The notes: generated by a model from the letters alone, not told the origin. Numbered from the stretch's first letter, positions 8,745-17,676 are shown. The stretch: DNA of 64,000 nucleotides from Citrifermentans bremense (GCF_014218275.1 NZ_AP023213.1:248001-312000); one strand, 5' to 3'. A program made the numbers and translations.

Positions 8745-8770
8745 AGTCGAAACGTAAAAAAGGAGGATCT

Positions 8771-9142
8771 ATGTTTTCGGAAAAGCTTCTCGAAGTGATG
8801 AAACATCCAGGCGTCGTCGCCATCGCTACCCAGGGGGAAGACGGCCCGCACCTGGTGAATACCTGGAACAGCTACCTGCAGCTGCCAAGGGAGGGATGCC
8901 TGCTGGTCCCTGCAGGGTACATGCACAGGACCGAGGCCAACATCGCGCGCGACAACCGCGTCCTGCTCACCATTGGCAGCCACGAGGTGGCGGGCAATAT
9001 GGGCCCGGGAACGGGCTTCCTAATTAAGGGGACCGCAGGATTTGCCACGTCCGGACCCGATTTTGACATCATCAAGAGGAAATACGCCTGGGCAAGGGGG
9101 GCTTTGGTAGTTACGGTCGAGTCAGCTACCCAGACGCTTTAG
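8771..9142 (+). CDS. FMN-binding split-barrel flavoprotein (pyridoxamine 5'-phosphate oxidase fold)
   Basis: 123 residues. The whole sequence resembles the small FMN-binding protein of Desulfovibrio vulgaris: GVVAIATQGEDGPHLVNTWNSY, HRTEANIARD, and GPGTGFLIKG near the FMN site. RBS AAGGAGG lies 7 nt before ATG. These dimeric proteins bind FMN and are thought to act in electron transfer; the physiological partner is unknown. Divergent placement from a MocR regulator suggests PLP- or flavin-linked control. A terminator follows. Confidence 0.85.
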   Translation: MFSEKLLEVMKHPGVVAIATQGEDGPHLVNTWNSYLQLPREGCLLVPAGYMHRTEANIARDNRVLLTIGSHEVAGNMGPGTGFLIKGTAGFATSGPDFDIIKRKYAWARGALVVTVESATQTL

Positions 9143-9183
9143 GAGCCGGGGCAGATTCGAGCGGGCTGCCCCTCCCCGCATAA

Positions 9184-9219
9184 ATTGAAAGCCCCCGGCA
9201 ACGGCAGGGGGCTTTCAAT
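9184..9219. terminator. Bidirectional rho-independent terminator
   Basis: ATTGAAAGCCCCC ... GGGGGCTTTCAAT perfect stem between the flavoprotein gene and the convergent acyltransferase gene. Confidence 0.85.
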
Positions 9220-9299
9220 TCCTTTGTCTGCGCCGTGCAGTACGGCAAGATTCTTTTTGCCGGCTGCTCCGCCGGCGAACCACTGTGGCGGTGGCACCC

Positions 9300-10295
9300 T
9301 CAGTTGGTGGCGGCTATTCCGACCTTCTCCATCGATGCCGCACCTGCCGCAAAAGCCCGCTTCCAACGGCGGTGCACCCAGTACCACTGGGTCGGGTGCG
9401 CCACGACGAAATCCTCCACGTAACGTGAGAGAGCCTGGATGTCCTTGGTGATTCCAGCCTCGCTCTCGTCGCCGCTGAAGCTGTACTCGGGATGAAAGGT
9501 GATTACCTGCCGCCCCTCCTCACGATGGATGAATACCGGCACCACCGCTGCTCCGCTTGCCCTGGCAATGATAGCGGGAGCCTTGGAGGCCCAGGCAGGA
9601 CGCCCCATGACCTCTATGAGCACTCCTTCTTCGGGGAGGACGGCTTGGTCAGCCAGGATCCCGACCAGTTCCCCCTTCTTTAGCGCTTTCAGAATCCCTC
9701 TGAGCGCCCCCTGCTTGTCCAGAACACGGCTGTGATAGCGCATGCGCATCCGGGTGATCATCTTTTCCAGAAAGGGATTTTTCTGGCGCCGCGCAACTAC
9801 GACCCCGTCGCCGAAAATGCTCCCCAGCGCCAGCGCCATCACTTCCCAGTTTCCGCAGTGGCCGCTGAAGCAAACCACCCCCTTACCTTTGGCCCGGGCA
9901 CGATCGAGATTTTCCCGGCCGCGTAGCTCGATGCTGTCCAAGACGCCTTTTTCCTGGCCGTGGTAGAGCCGGCTGATCTCGACCAAGTGGCGACCCAGGT
10001 TTTTGAAGTTTTTTCGTGCCAGTTCTTCGACGCTTGGATGTTCAGGGTTCCAAAGGGGGTGGGACTGCATGAAAGGTAGTGCGCGGCTGATGTTTTCGAT
10101 CACAACATCTCGGCGTCTGGGGAGTATCCGGGAGATGAACACCCCCCCGCAAGCGCCTAACCGGCAGCTCAGCGATATGGGAATACTGCTGGCAAGGAGG
10201 GTAAGGGCGTAAAAAAAAGCCGATTGTACGCCCCAGAAAACAAAAGCCGGTGCAACTCCGGTGCGGCCACTTTTGCGGGATGCTTGATCACTCAC
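9300..10295 (-). CDS. Lipid A biosynthesis acyltransferase (LpxL/HtrB family)
   Basis: 331 residues starting at GTG 10295 behind GGAGGA. One N-terminal membrane anchor (about residues 20-42) is followed by the LABLAT domain with the acyltransferase motif HCGNWE (the family's HX4D/E catalytic pair) and a later ADQAVLPEEGV block. It adds a secondary acyl chain to Kdo-lipid A on the inner face of the inner membrane. Which acyl position it serves (LpxL or LpxM type) cannot be read here. It stands alone, with no other lipopolysaccharide genes nearby. Confidence 0.88.
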   Translation of the reverse strand: MSDQASRKSGRTGVAPAFVFWGVQSAFFYALTLLASSIPISLSCRLGACGGVFISRILPRRRDVVIENISRALPFMQSHPLWNPEHPSVEELARKNFKNLGRHLVEISRLYHGQEKGVLDSIELRGRENLDRARAKGKGVVCFSGHCGNWEVMALALGSIFGDGVVVARRQKNPFLEKMITRMRMRYHSRVLDKQGALRGILKALKKGELVGILADQAVLPEEGVLIEVMGRPAWASKAPAIIARASGAAVVPVFIHREEGRQVITFHPEYSFSGDESEAGITKDIQALSRYVEDFVVAHPTQWYWVHRRWKRAFAAGAASMEKVGIAATN

Positions 10296-10465
10296 AACGG
10301 TCCTCCGTGAAAGGAAGCCTGGAAGCCTACGTTTGTCAGGCGCTTGCCAAGAGGCGGGTACTTCTTATTAATGAGACGCGTTGCTGCACCATAGGCCATA
10401 ATTGGTCAACTCTCAACCGAAAAATTCTTGGAGCCGTGTTCGGCATCGGTAGCCTCTACCGGTAT

Positions 10466-10503
10466 AAAAAAAAGGCCCTTGGCGAGCGCCAAGGGCCTTT
10501 TTT
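10466..10503. terminator. Rho-independent terminator
   Basis: AAGGCCCTTGGCG/CGCCAAGGGCCTT stem with A- and T-runs on both sides, 32 nt past the stop of the 52-residue minus-strand gene. Confidence 0.85.
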
Positions 10504-10534
10504 CGCGGGGAACCTCTCTGCGGTTCCCGCCGGT

Positions 10535-10693
10535 TCAGCCGCTGGTATTGGGAGGACCCGGTTTGTGATGCCTCCAGCCCCCGCGGCGAAAAGCCTTGAA
10601 GGAGCCGGCCACCACTTCCGCCGGGACGGCCAGCAGCCACACGGTCAGTACGATGGCTATGATCGCCAGTATTATGAGAATGAGCGTTGTCAT
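10535..10693 (-). CDS. Small single-pass membrane protein, 52 residues
   Basis: An ATG at 10693 is preceded at 6-nt distance by CAGGAGGTT, a near-perfect ribosome binding site, and the frame closes with TGA at 10537-10535, just before a strong terminator. The product starts MTTLILIILAIIAIVLTVWL, one strong membrane helix (about residues 3-25), then a basic tail (SFKAFRRGGWRHHKPGPP) expected on the cytoplasmic side. I do not recognise a family. The tight RBS-ORF-terminator arrangement is the main evidence that it is real. Confidence 0.65.
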   Translation of the reverse strand: MTTLILIILAIIAIVLTVWLLAVPAEVVAGSFKAFRRGGWRHHKPGPPNTSG

Positions 10694-11144
10694 AATGAAC
10701 CTCCTGTCTTTCCACCCTAATAAGAACTTACCACAGGGGTGTTCACATGAACAAGCCCGGCCACGGTCAAGGAGCTAGCACCGTAAAGCGGTCTTCGATC
10801 CCCTCGTCGTATGCATGTCTGGAATCTACGGTATCATTCCTAACTGTTCGCCCGAAGCCGGAGCGCCGGTAAGGAGGCACCCACCGGATGACCCCGCGCC
10901 ACTCCCCCGTGAGCGACACCTGCAAACCCTGCAAAAAGGTTCGACCACGTGAACGGGGGCTGAGTGTCGACACGAAAGCGGCGGCTGCTTTTGCGGAAGG
11001 GATTGCGGCATTGCATATCCTTGATTGCAGACGGAAATCGGAAAAGACCCAGGTGCGAACTACATATTGCACGACGCCGTTTCTCCTGCTACTATCCAGG
11101 TCATTTCAGTCTTTGACCAAAGGGTTGGATTAACGGGGGGCCGC
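10694..11144. other. Intergenic stretch without a convincing gene
   Basis: About 450 bp. An 81-codon frame at 10888-11133 has an AAGGAGG 9 nt upstream of its ATG, but its composition (a CKPCKKVRPRERG segment, no recognisable domain) does not look like a native protein. Nothing else was recognised. Confidence 0.4.
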
Positions 11145-11606
11145 TTGAAACAAACGGATCAAAAGGTCGTTGCGTCGCCGGATGAAAGGAAGAGGGACTA
11201 TATCCTCGTCCCCTTGATCGGCGTCTACCTTCTTTCCATGCTGATCACCCTTTCCCATCTGGGCCAACCGTATCCCTTCATGGGGAAGATATACACCGGC
11301 GAAGCCAGCGAATCCCTGATCTTTGTCGACAGCGTAGTGAAGCTTTATCTCATAGTCGGCATTCTTAAACGGCAGCGGCTCACCCTCTGGCTCCTCATTG
11401 CCTACAACTTCGTGGAGAGTGCCAGCGGGATCTCGAACCTGCTGCTGCTCCCGGTCCAGCAGATCGTCACCGCTTCCGGCGCTCTTGCTCCGGACTACCA
11501 CTACCGCATCAACGCCTTCTCGGTTTTCGTGTTGTTCCTGCTGCTGAACGTGTTCCTGTTCTTCAACAGGGACCGTTTCGACAACAAATCCATCTACCTG
11601 TGGTAG
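11145..11606 (+). CDS. Four-helix integral membrane protein of unknown function
   Basis: About 153 residues from a TTG at 11145 that has GGGGGG 4 nt upstream; the frame is open further upstream but that part lacks coding character, and no ATG is available. Four hydrophobic segments are visible: YILVPLIGVYLLSMLITL, FVDSVVKLYLIVGIL, LTLWLLIAYNFVESAS and FSVFVLFLLLNVFLFF. A basic/polar N-terminus (KRKRDY-like) precedes the first. No family recognised. The next feature downstream is a terminator at 11824. Confidence 0.65.
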   Translation: MKQTDQKVVASPDERKRDYILVPLIGVYLLSMLITLSHLGQPYPFMGKIYTGEASESLIFVDSVVKLYLIVGILKRQRLTLWLLIAYNFVESASGISNLLLLPVQQIVTASGALAPDYHYRINAFSVFVLFLLLNVFLFFNRDRFDNKSIYLW

Positions 11607-11823
11607 CCGGCCCATAGGAATCGCCTGAACACCCATGCGGTAGACTGGCCGCCTCCCTTGATCCAAATCCATTGCCCCTCTTATGCCTCGGCCGGTGCCA
11701 GGGCGTCCCATACTGTCCGACAGAGCATTGACTTCACCAATTGGGGGGAAGCCTGTTCCAGGCTTTGCCCCTCATCCTCGCACTGCAGACCCCCTGAGCT
11801 TGCCCTCCCGAACCTGAAGCAAA
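11607..11823. other. Intergenic stretch with one strong hairpin
   Basis: Holds no gene I can support. GGGG-GAAGCCTG-TTC-CAGGCTT-CCCC near 11740-11775 would form a stable RNA hairpin but lacks a T-run. Confidence 0.3.
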
Positions 11824-11858
11824 GAAAAAGGGCCATGCGGTTCGCACGGCCCTTTTTC
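11824..11858. terminator. Bidirectional rho-independent terminator
   Basis: GAAAAAGGGCC ... GGCCCTTTTTC stem with an inner ATGCG/CGCAC pairing, 44 nt past the satP stop (minus strand). Confidence 0.85.
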
Positions 11859-11901
11859 TAGTTGTTTTTATCGCGCAACTGGCGCTTTCAGCAGAGTAGC
11901 C

Positions 11902-12531
11902 CTATGCGGTAGCCTTGCTGGCCGCGAGAGCCTCCTCGGTCTGGGCTTTGTCCTTGATCCAGGGCTCGCCTACGGGAAGGGCGATGCCGGACTCGGCATA
12001 CACGGCGACTGCCATCAGGTAAAGTGCCGAGAAAGCGCAGATCAGCAGGTCATAAGCTGCAAAGGTTCCGGCAAGGGCGCTGCCGGTGAATTCCTTGATG
12101 TCCAGACCGATGAAGCCGAGAAGCAGGGTGAGGAAGATGAAGGCCAGCGTCGCGTGGTGCTTCATCGAGGCGATGAAGAGGATGAAGGTGAAGAGGGTCC
12201 AGGCCACCAGGTAGAAGCCGAGGTCGTTGGCGTTGAAGGCCAGGGTCGGGTAGGACGCGACCAGGGTCGGGTTCTTGCCGAAGATTATCATCAGGCAAAG
12301 GGAGATCCAGAAAGCCCCATAGCCGGTGAAGGCGCAGAAGCCGAAGTTGTTGCCGGTCCTCATTTCCATCAGTCCGGCGATGAGCTGGGCGGTGCCGCCG
12401 AAGCAGAGTCCGAGCCAGAGGACGGGGGCGATACCGCACCATCCAAGGTTGTGGCACTGCAGCACGAATGTTGTCATACCAAAGCCAGCGAGGCCGACTA
12501 CCGCAGGGTTTCCCAGTTTCAAATCACTCAT
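11902..12531 (-). CDS. satP: Acetate/succinate uptake transporter, GPR1/FUN34/YaaH (SatP) family
   Basis: 209 residues with six predicted membrane helices. The N-terminal family signature appears as NPAVVGLAGFG (residues 8-18; family NPxPLGL), and the helix 3 region GNNFGFCAFTGYGAFW is characteristic. Family members take up acetate with protons; acetate is the main carbon source of Geobacter-type bacteria, which fits. Tail is soluble and charged. AGGAGGATGT precedes the ATG. A sigma-54-like promoter and upstream palindromes (see below) point to activator-dependent expression. Confidence 0.92.
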   Translation of the reverse strand: MSDLKLGNPAVVGLAGFGMTTFVLQCHNLGWCGIAPVLWLGLCFGGTAQLIAGLMEMRTGNNFGFCAFTGYGAFWISLCLMIIFGKNPTLVASYPTLAFNANDLGFYLVAWTLFTFILFIASMKHHATLAFIFLTLLLGFIGLDIKEFTGSALAGTFAAYDLLICAFSALYLMAVAVYAESGIALPVGEPWIKDKAQTEEALAASKATA

Positions 12532-12594
12532 TACATCCTCCTATTTCCCAGTATTTGCTTCGCGATGATTTCACTTCGCCGCTGGCATGGTAGA

Positions 12595-12611
12595 AGCAAT
12601 GAGCATACCAA
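12595..12611 (-). promoter_or_regulatory. Sigma-54-like (-24/-12) promoter of satP
   Basis: Read on the minus strand: TTGGTATG-N4-TTGCT, with GG and GC exactly 10 nt apart as in the TGGCACG-N4-TTGCW consensus. It lies about 65 nt before the start codon. Matches the invariant GG/GC and TTGCT; the CAC core is TAT. Confidence 0.6.
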
Positions 12612-12695
12612 TGTTATATTCTGTTGTATTCGCTTTATTTATCTCTTAAAAACAGATACTTATGTCTCTTTGGGGGAGGCCTTAATTCCTGCCGG

Positions 12696-12814
12696 TTTTG
12701 CAGTATTGCGAAAAGTCTTTCTCGGTATTGCGCGGGCCCAGGCGAAAAATGCGAAAATCTAGCTAGTTCAGCCTTGCAGGCGGAAATGATCGGATTTTCG
12801 CAAAAATGCAAAAC
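12696..12814. promoter_or_regulatory. Cluster of TTTTYGCA/TGCRAAAA elements, candidate enhancer sites for satP
   Basis: Two imperfect palindromes of the form TTTT(C)GCA-N4-TGC(G/A)AAA (12696-12714 and 12795-12814) flank two direct half sites GGCGAAAA (12741-12748) and TGCGAAAA (12750-12757). They lie 85-200 bp upstream of the sigma-54-like promoter, the usual distance for enhancer-binding activators. Confidence 0.5.
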
Positions 12815-12821
12815 ACCTTTT

Positions 12822-15245
12822 CTACACCCTGAACCAGGAGACCATGACGTTGAGTTCGCCGGCTAGCCGTGAGAGTCCGTCGGAGGATTCACGGATGCCG
12901 CTACACGAGGCGCGGACCTCGCGCGTCAGCATGGCGATCTCGTCGACGTTCCCGGAAACCTCCCTGCTTGCGGCGGACTGCTCCTCGGTCGCTGTGGCGA
13001 TTCGCCGCACCATGTCGTTCACCTGCTCCACGTACTGTGCGATCCGTTCGATGGACCCCACAGTCGTGTGGACGCGGGCCAGTATGGTCCCCACCGCCTC
13101 CCGTTCCTCGCCCATCTTGGCCACGGAGCGCCCTACGCTCCCCTGCATGTTTCTCACGGTCTCGGTGATCTCGGCGGTGGCTGTCGCGGTCCTTTCCGCC
13201 AGCTGCCTCACGCTGTCGGCCACCACTGCGAAGCCGCGCCCCTGCTCGCCGGCGCGGGCCGCCTCAATGGCTGCATTGAGCGCGAGGAGGTTGGTCTGAT
13301 CCGCGATGTCCCTGATGAGGGTGCCTATCTCGCTGATCTGCGCCGACTGTCCGCCTAGCTCCTCCACCATATGAGAGGTCTCGGTGAAGCTGTCGGCGAA
13401 AGCCTGCAGCTCCTTGGCTGTCAGCTGCATCTCATTTTTGCCTTCCCCAGCGATCTCCTTCATCGTGTCTGCGGCGTTGGCCGTGTCGGCGGTGTTTCTT
13501 GCAACGTCGATGGTGGTTTGGCTCATCTGGGCCATGGTGGCGGCCGAGTCGTCCACCCTGCTCGCCTGCCGCTCTGCGCCGGTTTCCAGCGCGCCCGCGG
13601 TCTCTGCCATCTTTACCGAGCTACCTGCCAGCGTGTCCGTGGCCTCTCCGATCCTTCCAACCACGTCCCTGATGCTTACCAGCATCCTCGACATGGCGCC
13701 TTGCACCTGCCCCACCTCGTCGTTTCGGGAGGCGGTGAGGTTGACGGCAAGGTTGCCGCCGGCGACTTCTTCGGCGGCGGTGATGAGCTGCTGTATCGGG
13801 GTCGTGATGCTGCGGTAAATCCACATCCCCACCAGGGTGCCGATCACGGCCGAGGCCAGCGCGATTATGATTATCAGCCCCATGCTGTAGCGGATGGTGC
13901 GGTTGACCGTGCCTATGGCGACTTCCTGCCCTTCCTGGGCTACCGAGACGGTTTGCTGTCCTTTTTCCGCCTGCTTCGTGACGATGTCGCGCAGCTTCGC
14001 CGCTGCGCTCTCAGCTTTGGCCTCTAGCTGCATCTTCTGGTGCAGTTTTTCAAGGATGCCGTTGCGCATGAAGACTGTGTCCCTGATTCCCGACAGCGAG
14101 AGGGAGGCGTCCCTCAGGATCTTGATTTCCCGAGCCGTTCCTGCCGTCTTCAGAAGAGACTCCACCGACTTTTCCGCTGCGGAAAGCTTCTGGTATTGCT
14201 GGTTGAAATCCGCGGCGATCGCATCGAGCTCCTTCTCTGTAGTGGCGAGGAAGAGGCGGCTGGAAAGGGATTCGAGGGATTTGCCGTAGGAGACCATCTC
14301 GCTGTTGGTGGAAAGAACGTTGACCGCGGCGTTTGCCTTGGTGACGTAGCCCGGCAGCCGGGCTGAGACGTTGCTGACCTGGAGCTGGGACTTGTCTACT
14401 TCATCCTCAATTGAGTCCCAGACCTCGGAGAGTGCAGCATTGGCATCCTTCAGCAGGGCGTCGACGTGGTTGGAATCGGCCCCCTCTGTGCGTGCCTTGA
14501 TCGCCGCGTTGGCCTTGGAGTAGAACGCGGCGAACCCCGATCCAATGGCCTTGTTATTCTTGATGTTGCCGTTTTGCTGGACCCTGACCGCGGTCCCCGC
14601 GAACCGGTCGTGCAGCGCCTTTTTTTCCGGCGTGCGGAGTATGTCGTAGAAGATGAACTGCAGGTCCTTCAGGGACACCTTCAGTGTCTCGATGCTGGCG
14701 AGCTTTTTCGACAGCTTGTCCGCGTCCTCGTTGGCTTTTGAGTAGGCGGTGGAGCTCGACTGCTGCAGTGACCGGACCTTGTTCTCAAGATCCCGGATTT
14801 TGGCGTTGGCGTCCTGGGCCTTCTGAACGATGACCGCTCGGGCCTCGCTCGATTCCTTTTCAGACCTAAGTTTCGCGGCCATGGTGGCGAAAAGCTCCTG
14901 CGCGATGCCGTTTAGCTCCGTGGACGCCTCGAATTTCTCCCCGGAGATCTTCTCCAGCCTTTCCAAGGTATTCTGGACTTCATCAAGGGATTTCTCCGCC
15001 TCTTTCTTGGCGGCGGCATAGTCGGCATCGGTATGGGCCGCGCCCACCTTGATCAGGTCGGCGGTGGCACCCTGGAGCGCGCGCTGGAACTCCACGGTTC
15101 TGACCTGGTAGGGGGTGCTCTTCTCCGTGAGGTAGGAAAGTTTCCCCTTGATCGACGTCATGCTGATGAAACTGCTGACTGAAACGGCTCCGACAGCGAT
15201 AAGCACGATGCATGCGTTCAATATGAGTTTCGCTTTGATGGTCAC
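12822..15245 (-). CDS. Methyl-accepting chemotaxis protein with long periplasmic sensor and HAMP
   Basis: 807 residues from GTG 15245, with AAGGAG 9 nt upstream. Membrane segment 1 is at about 8-28. A very long (about 430 residues) helical, Ala/Lys/Glu-rich periplasmic domain with many heptads ([21 protein letters not shown]-like) follows. Membrane segment 2 is near [23 protein letters not shown], then a HAMP domain ([21 protein letters not shown]) and a signalling domain with [20 protein letters not shown] at the hairpin tip. The C-terminus ends MVSWFRV with no pentapeptide tether. The oversized sensor suggests a tandem helical-bimodular ligand domain; the ligand is unknown. Confidence 0.92.
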   Translation of the reverse strand: MTIKAKLILNACIVLIAVGAVSVSSFISMTSIKGKLSYLTEKSTPYQVRTVEFQRALQGATADLIKVGAAHTDADYAAAKKEAEKSLDEVQNTLERLEKISGEKFEASTELNGIAQELFATMAAKLRSEKESSEARAVIVQKAQDANAKIRDLENKVRSLQQSSSTAYSKANEDADKLSKKLASIETLKVSLKDLQFIFYDILRTPEKKALHDRFAGTAVRVQQNGNIKNNKAIGSGFAAFYSKANAAIKARTEGADSNHVDALLKDANAALSEVWDSIEDEVDKSQLQVSNVSARLPGYVTKANAAVNVLSTNSEMVSYGKSLESLSSRLFLATTEKELDAIAADFNQQYQKLSAAEKSVESLLKTAGTAREIKILRDASLSLSGIRDTVFMRNGILEKLHQKMQLEAKAESAAAKLRDIVTKQAEKGQQTVSVAQEGQEVAIGTVNRTIRYSMGLIIIIALASAVIGTLVGMWIYRSITTPIQQLITAAEEVAGGNLAVNLTASRNDEVGQVQGAMSRMLVSIRDVVGRIGEATDTLAGSSVKMAETAGALETGAERQASRVDDSAATMAQMSQTTIDVARNTADTANAADTMKEIAGEGKNEMQLTAKELQAFADSFTETSHMVEELGGQSAQISEIGTLIRDIADQTNLLALNAAIEAARAGEQGRGFAVVADSVRQLAERTATATAEITETVRNMQGSVGRSVAKMGEEREAVGTILARVHTTVGSIERIAQYVEQVNDMVRRIATATEEQSAASREVSGNVDEIAMLTREVRASCSGIRESSDGLSRLAGELNVMVSWFRV

Positions 15246-15312
15246 CTAAAAGCTCCTTGGACATAGGGATTTTTGGTGTGAGAATAAGAAAATTTACCCG
15301 CAACCAGTACGG

Positions 15313-15339
15313 TTATCGGGCGTAATGGCTTATTTCTTA
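15313..15339 (-). promoter_or_regulatory. Sigma-28 (FliA)-type promoter of the second MCP gene
   Basis: Minus strand: TAAGAAAT (15339-15332), 11 bp, CCCGATAA (15320-15313); consensus TAAAGTTT-N11-GCCGATAA. Confidence 0.7.
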
Positions 15340-15490
15340 AGAAAAAATAGTAACCAATATTATTAAAGTGGCTGCGTCAAGGAATCTCTGCCAGGCGATT
15401 GCCAGGTTTTACCCGCTTACTCCAGATCCTTATGCCTTTGTCGCATGATGTGTGGGAGAAATCGTCCCTTAGATGCCAAAAATACTGGCA

Positions 15491-15518
15491 TTGCCTCGAC
15501 TGGTAATGAAGCTACACT
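15491..15518 (+). promoter_or_regulatory. Sigma-70-like promoter of the small lipoprotein gene
   Basis: TTGCCT (15491-15496), 16 bp, TACACT (15513-15518), 40 nt before the start codon. Confidence 0.45.
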
Positions 15519-15558
15519 CAGGCATGGTGCATCCTATCAAGTAAAATGGAGGTGACAC

Positions 15559-15978
15559 ATGTTAAGCAAGTTCGCTCTGGCAATCGGGATCCTCTCACTT
15601 GTCACCGCATGCGCAGTACCCCGCGCCAACCTTGACACCAATCCCGCCTTTACTTCGCACGAGTTCGCCAATCACGAACTGGCGATATCCTGGAAAACAG
15701 AACCCACCGACAAAGGGGTGCGCATCGACGGCACAGTCAAGAACGTGCGGCCAGATCTGCCGTACAGTTCACTCCAGTTGACAGCAAAACTCCTGGACGA
15801 AAGCGGCAACACGCTGGGCAAGGGAACCAAGGACTTCCAGGGGCGCTTTACCGGGAGCGAACCGTTCAGTATGGAAATTCCAGTCCCACAGAAGGAAAGC
15901 GTGAAGAAGGTGAACTTCTCCTACTCCTATGGGACGACGGAGGATTTCCACCGCAACGACTTCGACAGCGTTCCGTAG
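15559..15978 (+). CDS. Small lipoprotein of unknown function
   Basis: 139 residues with a lipoprotein signal peptide: hydrophobic core FALAIGILSLVTA and lipobox LVTAC with C18. The mature part is mostly beta (SWKTEPTDKGVRIDGTVKNV ... LTAKLLDESGNTLGKGT), which resembles the immunoglobulin-like FxLYD/DUF3426-type folds that carry 'conserved domain in extracytoplasmic proteins'; this is a fold guess only. RBS GGAGGTG lies 6 nt upstream. A terminator follows, so it is monocistronic. Confidence 0.75.
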   Translation: MLSKFALAIGILSLVTACAVPRANLDTNPAFTSHEFANHELAISWKTEPTDKGVRIDGTVKNVRPDLPYSSLQLTAKLLDESGNTLGKGTKDFQGRFTGSEPFSMEIPVPQKESVKKVNFSYSYGTTEDFHRNDFDSVP

Positions 15979-16004
15979 CCTGCGGCAACTTCGCCGGGAA
16001 AAAC

Positions 16005-16038
16005 AAAAGGCCCTTGGGTTTAACCAAGGGCCTTTTTT
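16005..16038. terminator. Rho-independent terminator
   Basis: AAAAGGCCCTTGG-loop-CCAAGGGCCTTTTTT, between convergent genes. Confidence 0.85.
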
Positions 16039-16116
16039 CGCGCGGCGTGAGTTTGTCTTCGCTCACGGCCTGCTTACTCCGGTTTATCTATTAATCTTAC
16101 AGCAGTCCGCGCGTGC

Positions 16117-16719
16117 CTAGAGCTCCGTTTCGGTGTAATCGAAAAATTTGTTGAGCACCTCTTTCACTTTGTCAACCAGGACGTTGACACGGAGCCGGCC
16201 GCCTTCTGATGCCGCATCATCGGGTGACCATACCTGTTTCACTGTATCGAGTGAGACATTTTTGCGCCACGTTACCAGGTCGTAGTTCTCGGTTATTCCG
16301 CAACAGACAGCCCGATTCCATTCATGGCGGCTTTTTGACTTCCATCTTGCTTTGAATTCGGCAAAAGAGAGCCCATCGCCGAAGTTCTTTTCGCTGACAT
16401 CTATTGCCGTCGCCTCGCCACGCCGGTTACGGCGCACCGCCTCCACATAAGCGACATGCCAGTAATTCTTGATTGTGAAAATGACGACATCTCCCTCGGC
16501 GACTTCCGCAACATCGGTGTTCTTAAGCGCGACCATTTCATCTTTAGTAGGGATCTGGAAGGAGGGGATTCGATCTTTAATATAGTCGACGCAGTACCCG
16601 CCTCTTCCCACCCAAACATCACAGTTACAACGCTCGGCATAGCAGCGCGTTGAATTTCCTGCAATAAGCAGGGCCAGTACAACAACTGTTACAACACATT
16701 TCATGCGGTTGATCTCCAA
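16117..16719 (-). CDS. Exported cysteine-rich protein with CHAP/NlpC-like core
   Basis: 200 residues, or 195 if the ATG at 16704 is used. A signal peptide (VVTVVVLALLIAGNSTRCYA) is followed by CNCDVWVGRGGYCVDYIKDRIP, then a GDVVIFTIKNYWHVAYVEAV block and AIDVSEKNFG. The pattern Cys ... GDVVIF ... HVAYVE is that of CHAP/NlpC-P60 cysteine amidase domains, which cut peptidoglycan or related amides outside the cytoplasm. The catalytic Cys would be in GGYCVDY and the His in YWHVAYVE. The match is by motif only; GC is lower than in neighbours. Confidence 0.55.
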   Translation of the reverse strand: MEINRMKCVVTVVVLALLIAGNSTRCYAERCNCDVWVGRGGYCVDYIKDRIPSFQIPTKDEMVALKNTDVAEVAEGDVVIFTIKNYWHVAYVEAVRRNRRGEATAIDVSEKNFGDGLSFAEFKARWKSKSRHEWNRAVCCGITENYDLVTWRKNVSLDTVKQVWSPDDAASEGGRLRVNVLVDKVKEVLNKFFDYTETEL

Positions 16720-17008
16720 TGGAACTGGTGCTCTACGCCGGGCAATGCGGAAAGGGGGCCAGACCGTTAAAAGCTGAAGTGGACTGTTAATTAGCCGCAG
16801 AAGTAGCCGGTACGCTTACGAGGCGGACCGTCGGCGTCAGGTGGCGGGAAACAAATAGGGAACCTGCGGTGACGATGGCCACTAATGCGCTCGTCAACGA
16901 ACCCGCAGTCAGGAGACCAGCGGGCGCGGCGATGCAATTGCCTCACGTCGTGCAGCATTGGTGCTGCAGCGTCGAGGTAGTATGGCAACGTTTCTGAGGT
17001 GACTAGCG
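16720..17008. other. Intergenic stretch without a supported gene
   Basis: A 65-codon minus-strand frame (16791-16988) starts with TTG and lacks a ribosome binding site. It ends in a Cys-rich GYFCG, but I cannot support it as a gene. Confidence 0.3.
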
Positions 17009-17332
17009 TTACAGGGCGGGAGGGCTACGGCCGGAGCCTGAAGGAGAGGGAGCGGAGGCCAACAGTGGTGGGACTGCGGGGGAGGCGGGGGCGTAGGTAG
17101 TACACCTGCCTGGAAGAAGCGGACTCGGTAAGACAGCGACGACGTCGCTTTGCTGCTGGAGTTGAGCGGTGGATGTCTTGTGGTGCTTTTCGAATAAGAT
17201 GCGATGGATCGGCCTCGGGCGGTGGGGGCGCGAGAGGTCCGGGACGCGGGTGCCGGCAAGCAGGAGGCCGAGTGCGAGCAGCAAGGTCACGAGGACCAGC
17301 GGGCGGCGATGATTGAGGGGAAAAGTTCTCAT
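17009..17332 (-). CDS. Hypothetical exported protein
   Basis: 107 residues. The N-terminus is a convincing signal or anchor: NHRRPLVLVTLLLALGLLLAG. The rest is Pro/Ser/Arg-rich without recognisable domain (SRPHRPRPIHRILFEKHHK; APASPAVPPLLASAPSPSGSG). No good ribosome binding site precedes the ATG at 17332. Overlapping frames on the same strand are also open, so the gene call is tentative and rests on the signal-like start. Confidence 0.35.
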   Translation of the reverse strand: MRTFPLNHRRPLVLVTLLLALGLLLAGTRVPDLSRPHRPRPIHRILFEKHHKTSTAQLQQQSDVVAVLPSPLLPGRCTTYAPASPAVPPLLASAPSPSGSGRSPPAL

Positions 17333-17676
17333 AAAGTCTGTTGATGCCTTTGCGGCTTCATTAGTAGCACGTTTGAGCAGAAAAGGAAATGGAGCTGTAG
17401 CGGGTCAGTAGATGAAAGACAACGGTGGTCGTCTTTCTTTGGCAACGGCCATATCCAAGAAGACAAGGGAAGGGCAAACCGTACCGGCGGCAGATTCACC
17501 TCTAGTTGCCGCGGTGGCTTCCCCCCGAGGAAAGAACCAGCAGTACCTTCGCGATGGCTGGCTATTCAAGATGCCGGGCGACATCTTCGCCGCTCCTGCC
17601 AGGGAGAATATGCCGCTGGATAACCCGACGCTGCAAATTTCAAATGCATTCGCTTTCCCGCCAACAAAGCGGAGCG

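Noticed and set aside
10888-11133. 81-codon plus frame with AAGGAGG upstream
   Set aside because: No domain, odd composition, and its ribosome-binding-like sequence is followed at a long spacing; not strong enough to call.
16791-16988. 65-codon minus frame ending GYFCG
   Set aside because: TTG start, no ribosome binding site, no recognised family.
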